From positions 1 through 34,554 of IMG/VR virus record IMGVR_UViG_3300047319_000427: DNA of 34,554 bases. One strand, given 5' to 3'. Position 1 is the first letter of the stretch. Every line of letters starts with the position of its first letter. Of the stretch, positions 6,062-14,974 are shown piece after piece. Under the pieces are notes generated by a model that made no database searches, was not told where the DNA came from, and saw only the letters and a program-made list of their open reading frames with translations. The DNA comes from a virus. Position numbers and translations under genes: made by a program.

Positions 6062-7988
6062 GTGGACCCTGTCTCATGCTCTCAAGTTCAATCTTAGCTT
6101 GGTCTGCCGCTCTCTTAGCTTCCAGATCAGCTAATTGATTCTTTCGTCTCTCAACTTCCATTTGATATTTAGCCTGTTTGGATTGAGATCTTTGTTGCTT
6201 TTGCAGTTCGGCAAGATCAGCAGCTTTATTCTCAGCTAGTCTCTGGGAAAGCTTTGCAGCACCTTCTGGAGTTTGCATCCATTCCTGAATTGTAGGTTGC
6301 TTGATTGGAGCAGCCCTTCCTTTTAAAAGATCGATTCTTTGTTTAACCAAGGAATTTAAAGAGTTAATGTCTTTACCAAAGGATTTTTTGAGATTCTTAA
6401 GAGCTAACAATCCTTCAGCGGTTGCCCACACAGGATTACCATGAATAGCTGCGGCAATGGATCTCAAAGCTCCAAGCTCTGTCTCTCCTTTTATCCCAGC
6501 CTGTTCAAGATAAGCTTTGGCTCTGGTTGCAGTCGGTCCCATCTTCTTTTCGTACATCTTTCGTAGAGTGATAATATCGCTGTGCTTTTTATTCAAAGCA
6601 CCACCTCTGACAGGATCGAAATCATTAAGTTTCTCACTTATCTTTTTGGATACACGATCTCGAATAACTTCATTAACCTTTCCTTCCAGTTCAGTCGGAG
6701 GTTTTCCAGATCGAGGGTCGAGAGGATTAAAGGTTTTACTCGTGGTCCTATTAATGGTTTTACCGGAAGCATGAAGCTCTTTGAACGTTAAAGGCTTTTT
6801 ATAGCTAGTGATGATTTTATCAATCATTGTTTCAACTTCAGCCGGGTCAAATGATACATCCAAATCAGGAATATCCCTCTTAAGATCAGCCCTAACATTC
6901 TTTCTAACCATCTCTGGATTATCTAAATTCTTACCGAAATTAAACACTTCATTTGGAGTTGTCCCACCCACAGCACCAGTATCTGCTAGAGCAGCCTTTT
7001 CAGCCGCAATAGCTTCTTCTGTATTCAATAAAGCTTGGTGATATTCAACGCTCTCGGGCATATCTGTTTTCACACCAATATCAGGATTGGCTCGAAGAAT
7101 TTCAGCATCAGTATTAGCAACCATCTTTTGAAGACGATCAATCCCGCCGGTATCTCCATAGACTCTAGGAGCAAGTTTAGCTGCTTCGGCTTTAGCTTGA
7201 TTAACCTTCTTAACTTCTCGCAGAGCCTGCTGACCCTTCCATTGTTCAAAGGTTGGTTTGACTGAAGTCAGAAGAAGCCCGGCTCCAACTGGATCCTTTT
7301 GTGCCATGTCTGCAAGCTCGCTCCCTACATTTAAAACGGTGTCCAAGGATTGAGAGCCAGTATTAGCATTACCAAACTTGACATTAGCTTCTACTGGACG
7401 TTCTCCGGTCAGAGTTTCTCCAGAAGTATCTAACTTATGAAATTCGTCCATGGTCTTTGCTTGCGCTAAAGCCCCCTGCCTTTCTCCAACAGCTTGAACT
7501 AATTGAGCAATGTCTGGAGTGATTTTACCGATAGGGTTTAGAGTGGTTAAAATCCCTCTAGCGAGAGCAAATGGAAGACCAACGGCTCCACCCAAAGTTT
7601 TGCCGGCAATATTCTTTCCAAGCGTAGCTTCTCCAAGATCCATCCCTGTTTTAAAGCCTTGATCTTGAGCCTCATTATATCCGTGGAGAGGGAGATGACT
7701 TCTCCAAGACTCCTCATTTAGAGGCATTCTAGCCTCATTCTCACCCCTAGCTGCTAATACATCCTCAGGAACTTGAGACTCTCTGTAAATAGCACGGTAC
7801 TTAGCAAGCTTTTCAGCTTCTGCCCTTGTCATCGTCTCTCCTGTCCCAGTTCTCTCTTGATACTTTAGAGGGACGTTCTCAGGAGTGGGAGGGGAGTATT
7901 GAGGAGTTTGATATTCTACTCCACCAAATTCATCAGTGGTTTGCTGAGGATCTTCAGCCTCTATCCCGCCAAATTCATCAGTGGCCAT
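6021..7988 (-). CDS. Large internal virion (ejection-type) protein, 655 aa
   Basis: This is the last gene of the structural arm. It opens with a doubled motif (TDEFGGIEAEDPQQ, then TDEFGGVEYQTPQ), seen at the start of many phage internal proteins, then runs through long Ala/Lys/Glu-rich helical regions with heptad character, especially about residues 565-640 (EWMQTPEGAAKLSQRLAENK onward). A Gly/Ala-rich stretch (about 120-160, LGKNIAGKTLGGAVGLPFAL) could insert in membranes. Size, composition and the position after the other two internal-type proteins fit a protein injected with the DNA. No lytic domain is visible. It overlaps the + strand HNH gene by 41 bases. Confidence 0.55.
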   Translation of the reverse strand: MATDEFGGIEAEDPQQTTDEFGGVEYQTPQYSPPTPENVPLKYQERTGTGETMTRAEAEKLAKYRAIYRESQVPEDVLAARGENEARMPLNEESWRSHLPLHGYNEAQDQGFKTGMDLGEATLGKNIAGKTLGGAVGLPFALARGILTTLNPIGKITPDIAQLVQAVGERQGALAQAKTMDEFHKLDTSGETLTGERPVEANVKFGNANTGSQSLDTVLNVGSELADMAQKDPVGAGLLLTSVKPTFEQWKGQQALREVKKVNQAKAEAAKLAPRVYGDTGGIDRLQKMVANTDAEILRANPDIGVKTDMPESVEYHQALLNTEEAIAAEKAALADTGAVGGTTPNEVFNFGKNLDNPEMVRKNVRADLKRDIPDLDVSFDPAEVETMIDKIITSYKKPLTFKELHASGKTINRTTSKTFNPLDPRSGKPPTELEGKVNEVIRDRVSKKISEKLNDFDPVRGGALNKKHSDIITLRKMYEKKMGPTATRAKAYLEQAGIKGETELGALRSIAAAIHGNPVWATAEGLLALKNLKKSFGKDINSLNSLVKQRIDLLKGRAAPIKQPTIQEWMQTPEGAAKLSQRLAENKAADLAELQKQQRSQSKQAKYQMEVERRKNQLADLEAKRAADQAKIELESMRQGPPTPPPFYQSVLPD

Positions 7989-7990
7989 AT

Positions 7991-9442
7991 TTACGGTTTA
8001 TGGTGTAGCTTCCCATTTTTACCAATGTAAGGAGCATTCACTCCTGAAGGAAGGGCATCAAAATCAGCTTTAGTCGTTACTGTAGGAATAACATTTGAGG
8101 AGCCAGTTTTAGGAGCTGAAGTTTCTTTCTTACTTCCAGGGACATAAGCCATCTGCTCAGCTCTCGCTTTAATAAGATCGCCCCACTGATCTTTTAGCTC
8201 AGGATTACGATCTAAAACATCCTTAATCTCTAATCCCTTAATCTTGTAATGATTCTCAATAATTCGATTACTTAGAGCATTCATTTCAGACAATACTCCT
8301 TTAAGCCTATTCCTTATTCCTTCCGTATTAACAGCTTCAGGCTCTCCTGTTATTTGCTCCTTTAATTTAGCAAAGGATCGATAAATATTTTTATATTCTG
8401 CTGTTTTCTGACCCAAATCCGTAGGCACACCTCCTTTGATAATAGCAGCGATATCTTCTTCAATAAGACCCAATTCTTCGGGAGTATTGGTTTCATTGGA
8501 TAAAAGCTGCAAAGCTCGTTCACCCTTCGTTTTTGCAACAGCCGCAAGACCCAGAGAGCTTCCTTGGGTTGCCATTTCAGCCTCACTATCTTTGGCAACT
8601 TTTCTAAAAGAATTCCTATCGTTAACAGATATGGTATTCTGTGATCTCCTAGCTTTCTCAGCATGAACTCTGTCTTGTTCAATTTGTTTCATAGCCGCTT
8701 TGCCGGCTCGACTGCCAGGGCCTGAAATTTCCAATGTTTGTTCGGCCAAGCTTTTAGGCTTAGTCGGAGCGGGGCTAGGCATTGGAGGAGGAATTTGTCC
8801 AAAATCATTAGAAGATGGATTAGGAGACGCGAATGGAGGATTACCAGTATTCGCTACATCAGGCTGTCCGCTCTGTCCCGATTGTTGGGCTCGCTTTGGA
8901 GAATAAACAACCTTTCCATTTCTAATATCAAAATAATCTCCATTTTGATCCTCCCTTATATAATCTTTTTCAGCCTTTGGATCAGAGACGTATTTCTGAG
9001 CATATTGATACCCGTGTTCCAATTCATTCTGATACCATTTGGCACCTTCAGGGCTTCGAATATCAATTCCGTTCTGATTAGCATAATCACGGGTTACTCT
9101 CACAATAGCGTTTTGAGCTTCTCCTGCGGTATGAAATGAGCCTCCAGCCTTCTGGCTCTCTCGCATGAACATCTCTTGAGGGGTTTCAAGAGGCGCACGA
9201 GCGACTTGACTGTTATATCCATAATCACTCATCGGTCCGATATTCCTTGGCTGTTCCGGTTCGTATCCGGGTTGTACTGTGGAATGGTACATGATTGGAG
9301 TACCGGGAGGATAAGGATTGGATTCCTGTGGCGCGCTCATCGCCATATCCTGTGCTCCCATTTGCGCATCACTAGCCATCTGATTGTTGAACCGATTAGG
9401 ATCGTTAGCCATCTGATCTAATGCCGCAGCGTATATACTCAT
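7991..9442 (-). CDS. Internal virion-type protein, 483 aa
   Basis: The N-terminal 100 residues are Met/Gln/Pro-rich and disordered-looking (QMASDAQMGAQDMAM, QESNPYPPGTPIMYHS). A globular region follows (about 100-190, EAQNAIVRVTRDYANQNG and WYQNELEHGYQYAQKYVSDP), then a Pro/Ser linker and a long helical C-terminal half. The layout resembles the ejection proteins that form a channel during DNA delivery in short-tailed phages. It lies three bases before the 655-aa gene and three bases after the 265-aa gene in reading direction, so the three are one unit. No enzymatic motif is evident. Confidence 0.5.
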   Translation of the reverse strand: MSIYAAALDQMANDPNRFNNQMASDAQMGAQDMAMSAPQESNPYPPGTPIMYHSTVQPGYEPEQPRNIGPMSDYGYNSQVARAPLETPQEMFMRESQKAGGSFHTAGEAQNAIVRVTRDYANQNGIDIRSPEGAKWYQNELEHGYQYAQKYVSDPKAEKDYIREDQNGDYFDIRNGKVVYSPKRAQQSGQSGQPDVANTGNPPFASPNPSSNDFGQIPPPMPSPAPTKPKSLAEQTLEISGPGSRAGKAAMKQIEQDRVHAEKARRSQNTISVNDRNSFRKVAKDSEAEMATQGSSLGLAAVAKTKGERALQLLSNETNTPEELGLIEEDIAAIIKGGVPTDLGQKTAEYKNIYRSFAKLKEQITGEPEAVNTEGIRNRLKGVLSEMNALSNRIIENHYKIKGLEIKDVLDRNPELKDQWGDLIKARAEQMAYVPGSKKETSAPKTGSSNVIPTVTTKADFDALPSGVNAPYIGKNGKLHHKP

Positions 9443-9445
9443 ATT

Positions 9446-10243
9446 TTAATAATAGGTAGAAACTCGTCCACCAGATTCCTGAACTTGATTACCGCCCATG
9501 CCACTATAGAATTGATTAGAAGATCCTCCTCCTCCAGAAGAATAACCATAAACAGGAGGCTGATAAGCGGGCTGAGAACTTCCAAAGTTGTGATACCCGC
9601 TATAATCATTTCCACCCTGATTCATTCCAGCAAAGTCTCTATTCTGTGTATCTAATAAAGATACTCCGGGAGTGAACGTGGTGTGCCCAGAGCTTGTTCC
9701 ACCCATCTTCATCCCTCCACCGCCTCCTCCTCCAGACATCATTCGCATCAAGTTGGACATATAATCCAGATTCTGTCCTCGTTGACTAATATCTAGACCA
9801 TACTTCTTCAACTGCTCATCATTCCTACGCTGCTGTTCCAAAGCTAGAGCTTGTTGAATTCCTAGTTCTTGCTGTCCTGCTTGAGATTGGTATCCAAGGC
9901 GCGCTTGATTCCTTGCATCCTCAGCCCTAGCAAATCCTTGAGCAGAAGAACCCATTCGAATCCCTGCATTCACATTATGTTGAAATGCTTGCTGTGCTTG
10001 GTTCTCTCCCATTGACCGCATATAGGTAGGATAGTTCTGAGACGCAGAATTATAAGAGAAAGATCCCATGTCAGGAGAAGGGATCTGTGACAAATTCCCA
10101 GCTCCACCACTCTGAGCTGAAGACATCATCATGTTAAAAGGGTTATTAGCAGCAGCACTCTCTTGTGCAGCTTTCCATTGAGGAGAGCCGTAGACATAAA
10201 TGCCCTGTGAACTGAGGTCTGGTATTACGTCATAGCCTGCCAT
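9446..10243 (-). CDS. Gln/Gly-rich internal virion-type protein, 265 aa
   Basis: It is low in charge and rich in Gln, Ser, Gly, Met and Asn. A helical core (about 80-165, AQQAFQHNVNAGIRMGSSAQ, and QQELGIQQALALEQQRRND) is followed by a seven-glycine run and a Gly/Ser/Tyr-rich tail. This composition is typical of short-tailed-phage internal or tail-tip assembly proteins and matches the two larger proteins downstream. A good ribosome site (AAAGGA) lies about eight bases before the ATG. The exact role is inferred from position only. Confidence 0.5.
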   Translation of the reverse strand: MAGYDVIPDLSSQGIYVYGSPQWKAAQESAAANNPFNMMMSSAQSGGAGNLSQIPSPDMGSFSYNSASQNYPTYMRSMGENQAQQAFQHNVNAGIRMGSSAQGFARAEDARNQARLGYQSQAGQQELGIQQALALEQQRRNDEQLKKYGLDISQRGQNLDYMSNLMRMMSGGGGGGGMKMGGTSSGHTTFTPGVSLLDTQNRDFAGMNQGGNDYSGYHNFGSSQPAYQPPVYGYSSGGGGSSNQFYSGMGGNQVQESGGRVSTYY

Positions 10244-10276
10244 GGGATTTTCCTTTGTTAAATTTCTTATCTTCTA

Positions 10277-10621
10277 TTAAATTGAATTACGCAATCCAGA
10301 AACAGTTACTTCTAACCCAGCCCCACTTCCTTTAGCTTGTATAATCTCACCTGCTAACATGACTAGTGGGGTTATGCGATTAGTTGCTCCTCCTGAGAAT
10401 GATACAGTTGCTCCCGCCGCTATAGCGAGAGATACCACTTGCACCCATTGCAACCCATCTTGTCTTTTTAAAGTAATCGTTAAATCCAGAGGGCCGGCTG
10501 AGTTATTATAAGCTGTAACGTTGGAGATAAAACCTTCATTAGAAGCAGGCATCGTATAAATATCAGCATCACTAGCATTCCCTGCTGCCATCGATACTCC
10601 TATTTTAGGGGGTAGAGCCAT
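10277..10621 (-). CDS. Small beta-rich virion-associated protein, 114 aa
   Basis: Alternating hydrophobic strands (GFISNVTAYNNSAGPLDLTI, LQWVQVVSLAIAAGATVSF, EIIQAKGSGAGLEVTVSG) and no charged clusters indicate a small beta-sandwich. Phages often carry such proteins near the tail or connector as accessory or decoration proteins. It sits two bases from the 90-aa gene and 33 bases before the internal-protein gene. No named family can be assigned. Confidence 0.55.
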   Translation of the reverse strand: MALPPKIGVSMAAGNASDADIYTMPASNEGFISNVTAYNNSAGPLDLTITLKRQDGLQWVQVVSLAIAAGATVSFSGGATNRITPLVMLAGEIIQAKGSGAGLEVTVSGLRNSI

Positions 10622-10623
10622 AG

Positions 10624-10896
10624 TTATAACCAGAGTATAGATTCGATTTCTGCTGAATTAACATCTTCAGTCGTCGCAACTGAAGTAGTCGAAGCTTGAG
10701 ATGATCCCGATACCATTAAAGGAAGTAAACTTTTATCTACAACAACCTGATTGGTTAGAGCGGTGATAATATCCTGCTGATTTATGGTTAATCTGCGTAC
10801 CGCTTCATCTGTAAACTCTCTCAATTCGTCAGGAGCCAGAGATTGTAATCCCTGGAATCTGGTAGAAGTGTTTACGTTAAAGCGTTCTATGGGCAT
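10624..10896 (-). CDS. Small hypothetical structural-region protein, 90 aa
   Basis: A helical middle (LAPDELREFTDEAVRRLTIN, QQDIITALTNQVVVDKSLLP) is followed by a Ser/Thr-rich tail. There are no motifs. It directly follows the inserted endonuclease VII-like gene and precedes the small beta protein by two bases, so it was probably originally next to the tail gene ending at 11524. A tail or assembly accessory role is inferred from position. Confidence 0.5.
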   Translation of the reverse strand: MPIERFNVNTSTRFQGLQSLAPDELREFTDEAVRRLTINQQDIITALTNQVVVDKSLLPLMVSGSSQASTTSVATTEDVNSAEIESILWL

Positions 10897-10897
10897 G

Positions 10898-11521
10898 TTA
10901 AAGGGTCCCTAAATCGTAAATTGGGTATTTAGGCTCAAATTTATAGATGGGTTTTTTGTGGCGTTCGATGTAGTCGGCAAGTTTTCGAATAATAATTGGA
11001 TCTTCCCTTAATGCTCCAAGAGCCATATTGCATTGCTGGCATAAAAGATCCCTTATTTTACCCGTTGTATGGCAATGATCTACAGAAAGTCTTTTAATTC
11101 CAAGCTTCTGATTTTTCCAGATTTTAGCAACTTCAGGCTTCCCACATGATGCACACAAATCTTTCTGCTCCTCTTTCTTTTTATTGTATTCATCCAAGGT
11201 TATTCCGTGGATACTTTTTAACTGATGATCCAGCCTTTTCAAAGGGTTAGCTCTAATCCATTTCAGGCCCTGTGCATTGAGCCTTTCTCTATTTTTATCT
11301 CTCCAAGCTTTTCCCCTAGCTCTCTCTTTTTCAGGATTTTCAGCCATGCATTTAAGATAATAATCCTTTCTTTTCTGAACATATCTTCCAGCATATTTTC
11401 TTCCAATTATTGTCATGCATTCTGCGCATCTGGAATTCATCCATGTCTTGCCATTCTTTACCTTTATTAATTTAAAATCTGATTCTTGTTTTTCAGACTT
11501 ACAATATGTGCATGTTTTCAT
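10898..11521 (-). CDS. Endonuclease VII-like HNH protein, 207 aa
   Basis: The C-terminal half matches the recombination endonuclease VII family (T4 gp49 type): CASC (123-126), LSVDHCHTTGKIRDLLC (145-161), CQQCNMALGALREDP (161-175) and the closing helix ADYIERHKK. An extra N-terminal zinc pair, CTYC (4-7) and CAEC (32-35), and a basic helical linker precede it. This nuclease class cleaves branched DNA, but free copies embedded among phage structural genes are usually homing genes. It fits between the tail gene (two bases) and the 90-aa gene (one base), a clean insertion that interrupts no reading frame. Confidence 0.75.
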   Translation of the reverse strand: MKTCTYCKSEKQESDFKLIKVKNGKTWMNSRCAECMTIIGRKYAGRYVQKRKDYYLKCMAENPEKERARGKAWRDKNRERLNAQGLKWIRANPLKRLDHQLKSIHGITLDEYNKKKEEQKDLCASCGKPEVAKIWKNQKLGIKRLSVDHCHTTGKIRDLLCQQCNMALGALREDPIIIRKLADYIERHKKPIYKFEPKYPIYDLGTL

Positions 11522-11523
11522 AG

Positions 11524-13752
11524 CTAGCGAATTACGTTATCAGCGATACTTTGATCGTTCAGATCAATCGTGATCGTTTCCACATTCATCGCAAACGTGT
11601 CTGTATTCACATTATTATCCACAAGGATAAATCCTAAAACCGTGCAGACATTTGTTTGAGGTAAAGCTCTAGTCGATCCAGATAAAGTAGGATCTGCCAC
11701 TTGCTCTCCTTGTGGAGTGGCATCAAGGAACTGAACATCGCTAGGAACAGGATCAAACTCTTCAAGCCCAAAGAACATAATCGGATTAGAATCAGCTGCA
11801 ACGTTCTGCTTTCCATGATTCACTGCTAGCTCTCTAAACGTTAGAGGAGTACGAGCATCTCCAGAGGTAAACCATTTAGGTCCAATAATCCCTTGAATCA
11901 CTCCAATGGCAAACTTCCATCCAAGTCCACTAGGAGCTGCTGGTAGAGCTGTATCAACTAAAGAAACATTCCCAACTAAATCCATTGTCTCAACGTAGTT
12001 AACGGTAAACGTGGTAGCAGTGTTATCTGAAATTCTGCATTCGTAGAAAGTAGGATTCTTAATTAAAGTCGCTTCTGTGCCATCCGTGGACTCCTGCCAG
12101 ACTAGGACTTGAATCCCTTTAAGACCGTCTCCAGCTGTGTCAAATGCTGCTCCTGAGGCTGTGAGTACGGTTGTAGTTTGTCCTGCTGCATCTAGATCCC
12201 CCTGCATATCTCCAGAGGCTACCCAGTCATAGTACCGATTATCAACATTATCCAAGCCAAGACGAGCAATACCCCCGCTATAACCAAACTGACCAATGTA
12301 AACTCGTCCTCGAATCTGTCCATAAGTGAAGACGTCCAAATAACGGAGAGGGTAATACTCCGGATCACTCCTTAAATCCCCAGAATTTAAGTCTAATTCT
12401 AGGATATAATTCGGTACTGTATTTCCATCCAAGTAAATTGCCCATCTGATTGTATCTTCATTCCGGTAGTAGGCTCCATGGATAAAACTGATCCTCCAAC
12501 ATTCAGAGTTGGTGTCTAAGGTGACCCGGTTTAGAACGCTTTTAATCTTTTGAGTTGAAATCGGCATCACTGTGCTCCCATCACTCATCACTATCTCTCT
12601 CTTGCCTTTACTGAAATCTAACCAGTAAAGACGTCCATGAGCGGGGACAATGGAAAAATGAGATCCACACCCAAACTCAGTGGAAACGAAGTTCAACCCG
12701 TCATCCAAAGGAAATCGGTCATAATCCTCCGCAATCACCCAATTAGCTCCCATGATAAGAACTCGATTGGTATTAGGCACCTTCCCAGCCGCTAGTACTG
12801 CACTAGGATAATCATTGTTAATGTTGTCAAATGGGAAGCTGTGAGGGTTTAGGAGATTCGATACCTTCCTGTTAGGTTCAGTCCAGATCGATCCGGTCTC
12901 ACTCCCGGTCACTCCATCGTAGGTATCCGCAGTACCGTCAGCATTAACCAAAGTCACTGTATTAGGGTCTACGTATCGACAAAGGTAGGTTCCTCTCCCA
13001 TTAAATCCTCCCGTAGTATCTGAATCCCTTTTAATGTTCCAAAACTCTATTCCATCATAAATGGTTTCAGATGTGGTAACCGTGGATGATCCATTCGTGA
13101 ATGTACCCGTCACTCGTTTGACAATCCCTCCCGCACTTAACAAGCGACCGTTAATCTCCAACAAAATAGGCTGGGCTGTAGGGAAGTCGTTATCAGTATT
13201 TAAGATGAAAGAGTCTGCTTGTGCTGTTCCTTCATTCGTCGTGGTGCAGGTCGGAAACCCGTTAGCCATGATGATGTTGAATTCAACCACACTATTATCA
13301 TTACCGCATCCCAGTACGACCCTATAAAATGTCCCATAGGTAGAATCAATCTTTTGAGCGACATAAATATCAATGTTATCAACTTTCGTGTCTGTTGTGG
13401 AAACCTTGGTTAAAAGAACGTCATCTCCAGATCCCAGAGTAACATCTACAATGTTTGATCTATTTCCCTGGATGTTATCTCCAGAGAGTCCGTCATCAAA
13501 GAATGTTGAACGGTAAACAATGCAAATACCATAAGTCCCTGCGGTGCTTGTCCCAGCTCCGTTAAATGGAGCTGTTAAATTAAAACATGGAATGATTCCT
13601 AGACGGTAAACATCTGCGGATGAAGCGATGTTATTCCCAAAGCAACGCGGGAAACTCTCTCCGTTCCCAAAAACTCCAGCCCCCCACTCCCTATGAGCTG
13701 CATAGGTGGGCTTGTAGTTGGGGCTGAGTGACAGTAAAATTGGGGTAGGTAT
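11524..13752 (-). CDS. Large tail protein with non-standard start, about 742 aa
   Basis: The frame is open from 13791 down to the TAG at 11524. The first ATG, GTG or TTG is the GTG at 13288-13290, yet the residues before it are clearly coding (LSPNYKPTYAAHREWG, GNGESFPRCFGNNIAS, YGICIVYRSTFFDDG). A Shine-Dalgarno AGGAG at 13758-13762 lies five bases before an ATA codon (13750-13752), which I take as the start. The protein is beta-strand rich with repeated G/D turns (FPLDDGLNFVSTEFGCGSHF, SDGSTVMPIS) like large tail or stabilisation proteins with a propeller-type fold. Alternatives are a -1 frameshift from the upstream gene within 13764-13791, or a mutated ATG. Confidence 0.6.
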   Translation of the reverse strand: MPTPILLSLSPNYKPTYAAHREWGAGVFGNGESFPRCFGNNIASSADVYRLGIIPCFNLTAPFNGAGTSTAGTYGICIVYRSTFFDDGLSGDNIQGNRSNIVDVTLGSGDDVLLTKVSTTDTKVDNIDIYVAQKIDSTYGTFYRVVLGCGNDNSVVEFNIIMANGFPTCTTTNEGTAQADSFILNTDNDFPTAQPILLEINGRLLSAGGIVKRVTGTFTNGSSTVTTSETIYDGIEFWNIKRDSDTTGGFNGRGTYLCRYVDPNTVTLVNADGTADTYDGVTGSETGSIWTEPNRKVSNLLNPHSFPFDNINNDYPSAVLAAGKVPNTNRVLIMGANWVIAEDYDRFPLDDGLNFVSTEFGCGSHFSIVPAHGRLYWLDFSKGKREIVMSDGSTVMPISTQKIKSVLNRVTLDTNSECWRISFIHGAYYRNEDTIRWAIYLDGNTVPNYILELDLNSGDLRSDPEYYPLRYLDVFTYGQIRGRVYIGQFGYSGGIARLGLDNVDNRYYDWVASGDMQGDLDAAGQTTTVLTASGAAFDTAGDGLKGIQVLVWQESTDGTEATLIKNPTFYECRISDNTATTFTVNYVETMDLVGNVSLVDTALPAAPSGLGWKFAIGVIQGIIGPKWFTSGDARTPLTFRELAVNHGKQNVAADSNPIMFFGLEEFDPVPSDVQFLDATPQGEQVADPTLSGSTRALPQTNVCTVLGFILVDNNVNTDTFAMNVETITIDLNDQSIADNVIR

Positions 13753-13760
13753 GGTAGCTC

Positions 13761-14327
13761 CTAGGGTATAGTCATGTTTGTTAAGATCCCGTTACTATAA
13801 TAAAGTCGATTACTGAAGATTCCTCCAGTGACGGTTAGAGGCCAGTTGGTCACGATAGCTGTGAATCCAAGAACGCCTTTCACCGAATAAGCATTTGCAT
13901 CATTTGTACCATTTGCCCTGAAGTTCACGCTATTCGTCCATGATCCAACTAAAGCTGTGACATTAGTTCCCAGTCCTCCGCTAATCAGAGGGATTGGAGC
14001 TATAACGACGAGATTTGAAGTAACGAATTGAAGTTTATTAGTATAGCTACCGTTTAAGAATGTGATGTTGGTTCCCGTTCCACCGTTAGCGATTGCAACT
14101 TTACCAGAAGTGATGAATGAGGCTGAGGAATTGGTGAGATCAACGTACCTGACAAGATTCCCAATGTTTGTGGGAGCAACCGTCATATTTACTTGGTTGC
14201 TGAAGGTAAGTGGGGTGGTAACCACGTTTCCGGATATATCTACCATGACCGCTTTAAACACATCACCAATCGCGGCTACGAAAATTACACAACACATTAC
14301 TAATGCTAGGGCTAAGAGTTTTTTCAT
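13761..14327 (-). CDS. Secreted GGTGTN-repeat tail-fibre-like protein, 188 aa
   Basis: A classical signal peptide (MKKLLALALVMCCVIFVAA) starts the protein. The rest has two related segments, VAIANGGTGTNITFLNGSYT and IPLISGGLGTNVTALVGSWT, each ending in a TN-x-x-x-F strand, as in fibre-like repeats. A leader on such a protein is unusual for a virion component. It overlaps the upstream gene by ATGA (14324-14327). Its stop (TAG, 13761-13763) overlaps the ribosome site of the next tail gene, so the two are coupled and could even be joined by a -1 frameshift. The gene appears inserted between two pieces of tail protein. Confidence 0.55.
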   Translation of the reverse strand: MKKLLALALVMCCVIFVAAIGDVFKAVMVDISGNVVTTPLTFSNQVNMTVAPTNIGNLVRYVDLTNSSASFITSGKVAIANGGTGTNITFLNGSYTNKLQFVTSNLVVIAPIPLISGGLGTNVTALVGSWTNSVNFRANGTNDANAYSVKGVLGFTAIVTNWPLTVTGGIFSNRLYYSNGILTNMTIP

Positions 14328-14974
14328 ACTTGGGTACTGTTGAGCGATCCGGTGTTGTCCACTGATAACCGAAAATTATCTAAATTACCATCTTGAAAGA
14401 CAGGACCGAAACCAGTTTCAAAACTCTGAGCTGTTGTGTATGAAGTCACAGGAGTTGACGGTCCAAATATCCCAGTCTTAATCGTTCCTGCTTGAATGTA
14501 GAGCCTTGAGATCGTTGTAGAGAACTTAAACCCAAAGAGAGCGTTCTGAGCTACAAATAGGTCTGAGGAGATCGTAGTCCCTGGCGCCGCTATCCCCGTC
14601 ACTGTGATAGCTCCACTAACGTCTACGGCTACTTTCCACCAGTTTAAGTCAGGACTTTGAAGGTCTAGCTCTGATCCTGTATCAAATAAGAAATCAAAGA
14701 TGCTGATGAGTTCAGACCAGTCATAGAGGATGATGGATCCGTTATTATCATAAACGAGAATCTTATCAGGACTGAGAGGGTCTCCATCTACTTTGATGTC
14801 AAAGATACCCATGACTCCGAATTCCAAGGTTGCTCTCGTTTGCACCCCTTGACGTTTCTTCCCGCGTTGACCCCAACCTCTCACATTCTGCATGAATGCA
14901 TACTCTCCAGCCTGCCTCTTCAGGTTCCCCTGATCGGGCTTCGCGCTAAAGTCATGTAGAATTGTCTTAGACAT
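14324..14974 (-). CDS. Tail protein N-terminal module, 216 aa
   Basis: I start it at 14974 (MSKTILHDFSAKPDQG), where ATG overlaps the end of the upstream gene by eight bases; a longer frame to 15082 runs through that gene. Residues 24-64 (EYAFMQNVRGWGQRGKKRQG, then VMGIFDIKVDG) match the N-terminus of the 452-aa neighbour (EFNQNV...KRKGV...IMGIFDIELDG), so the two are paralogues there. Proteins starting this way (ready list of positions, KR-G, then a GIFD strand) are typical tail or connector proteins with propeller-like bodies. This one is short, and its body may continue in the 742-aa gene. Confidence 0.55.
   Translation of the reverse strand: MSKTILHDFSAKPDQGNLKRQAGEYAFMQNVRGWGQRGKKRQGVQTRATLEFGVMGIFDIKVDGDPLSPDKILVYDNNGSIILYDWSELISIFDFLFDTGSELDLQSPDLNWWKVAVDVSGAITVTGIAAPGTTISSDLFVAQNALFGFKFSTTISRLYIQAGTIKTGIFGPSTPVTSYTTAQSFETGFGPVFQDGNLDNFRLSVDNTGSLNSTQV

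Noticed and set aside
8738-9139. Opposite-strand frames of 130 aa or so within structural genes (also 23972-24382)
   Set aside because: They lie antisense to clear genes, lack sensible composition and have no ribosome sites; they are shadows of the - strand coding.
11524-13290. GTG at 13290 as true start of the large tail gene
   Set aside because: It lacks a ribosome site and would discard about 150 plainly coding residues upstream in the same open frame.
13761-14327. Diversity-generating retroelement in the fibre-like genes
   Set aside because: No reverse transcriptase frame and no template/variable repeat pair were seen in the window.
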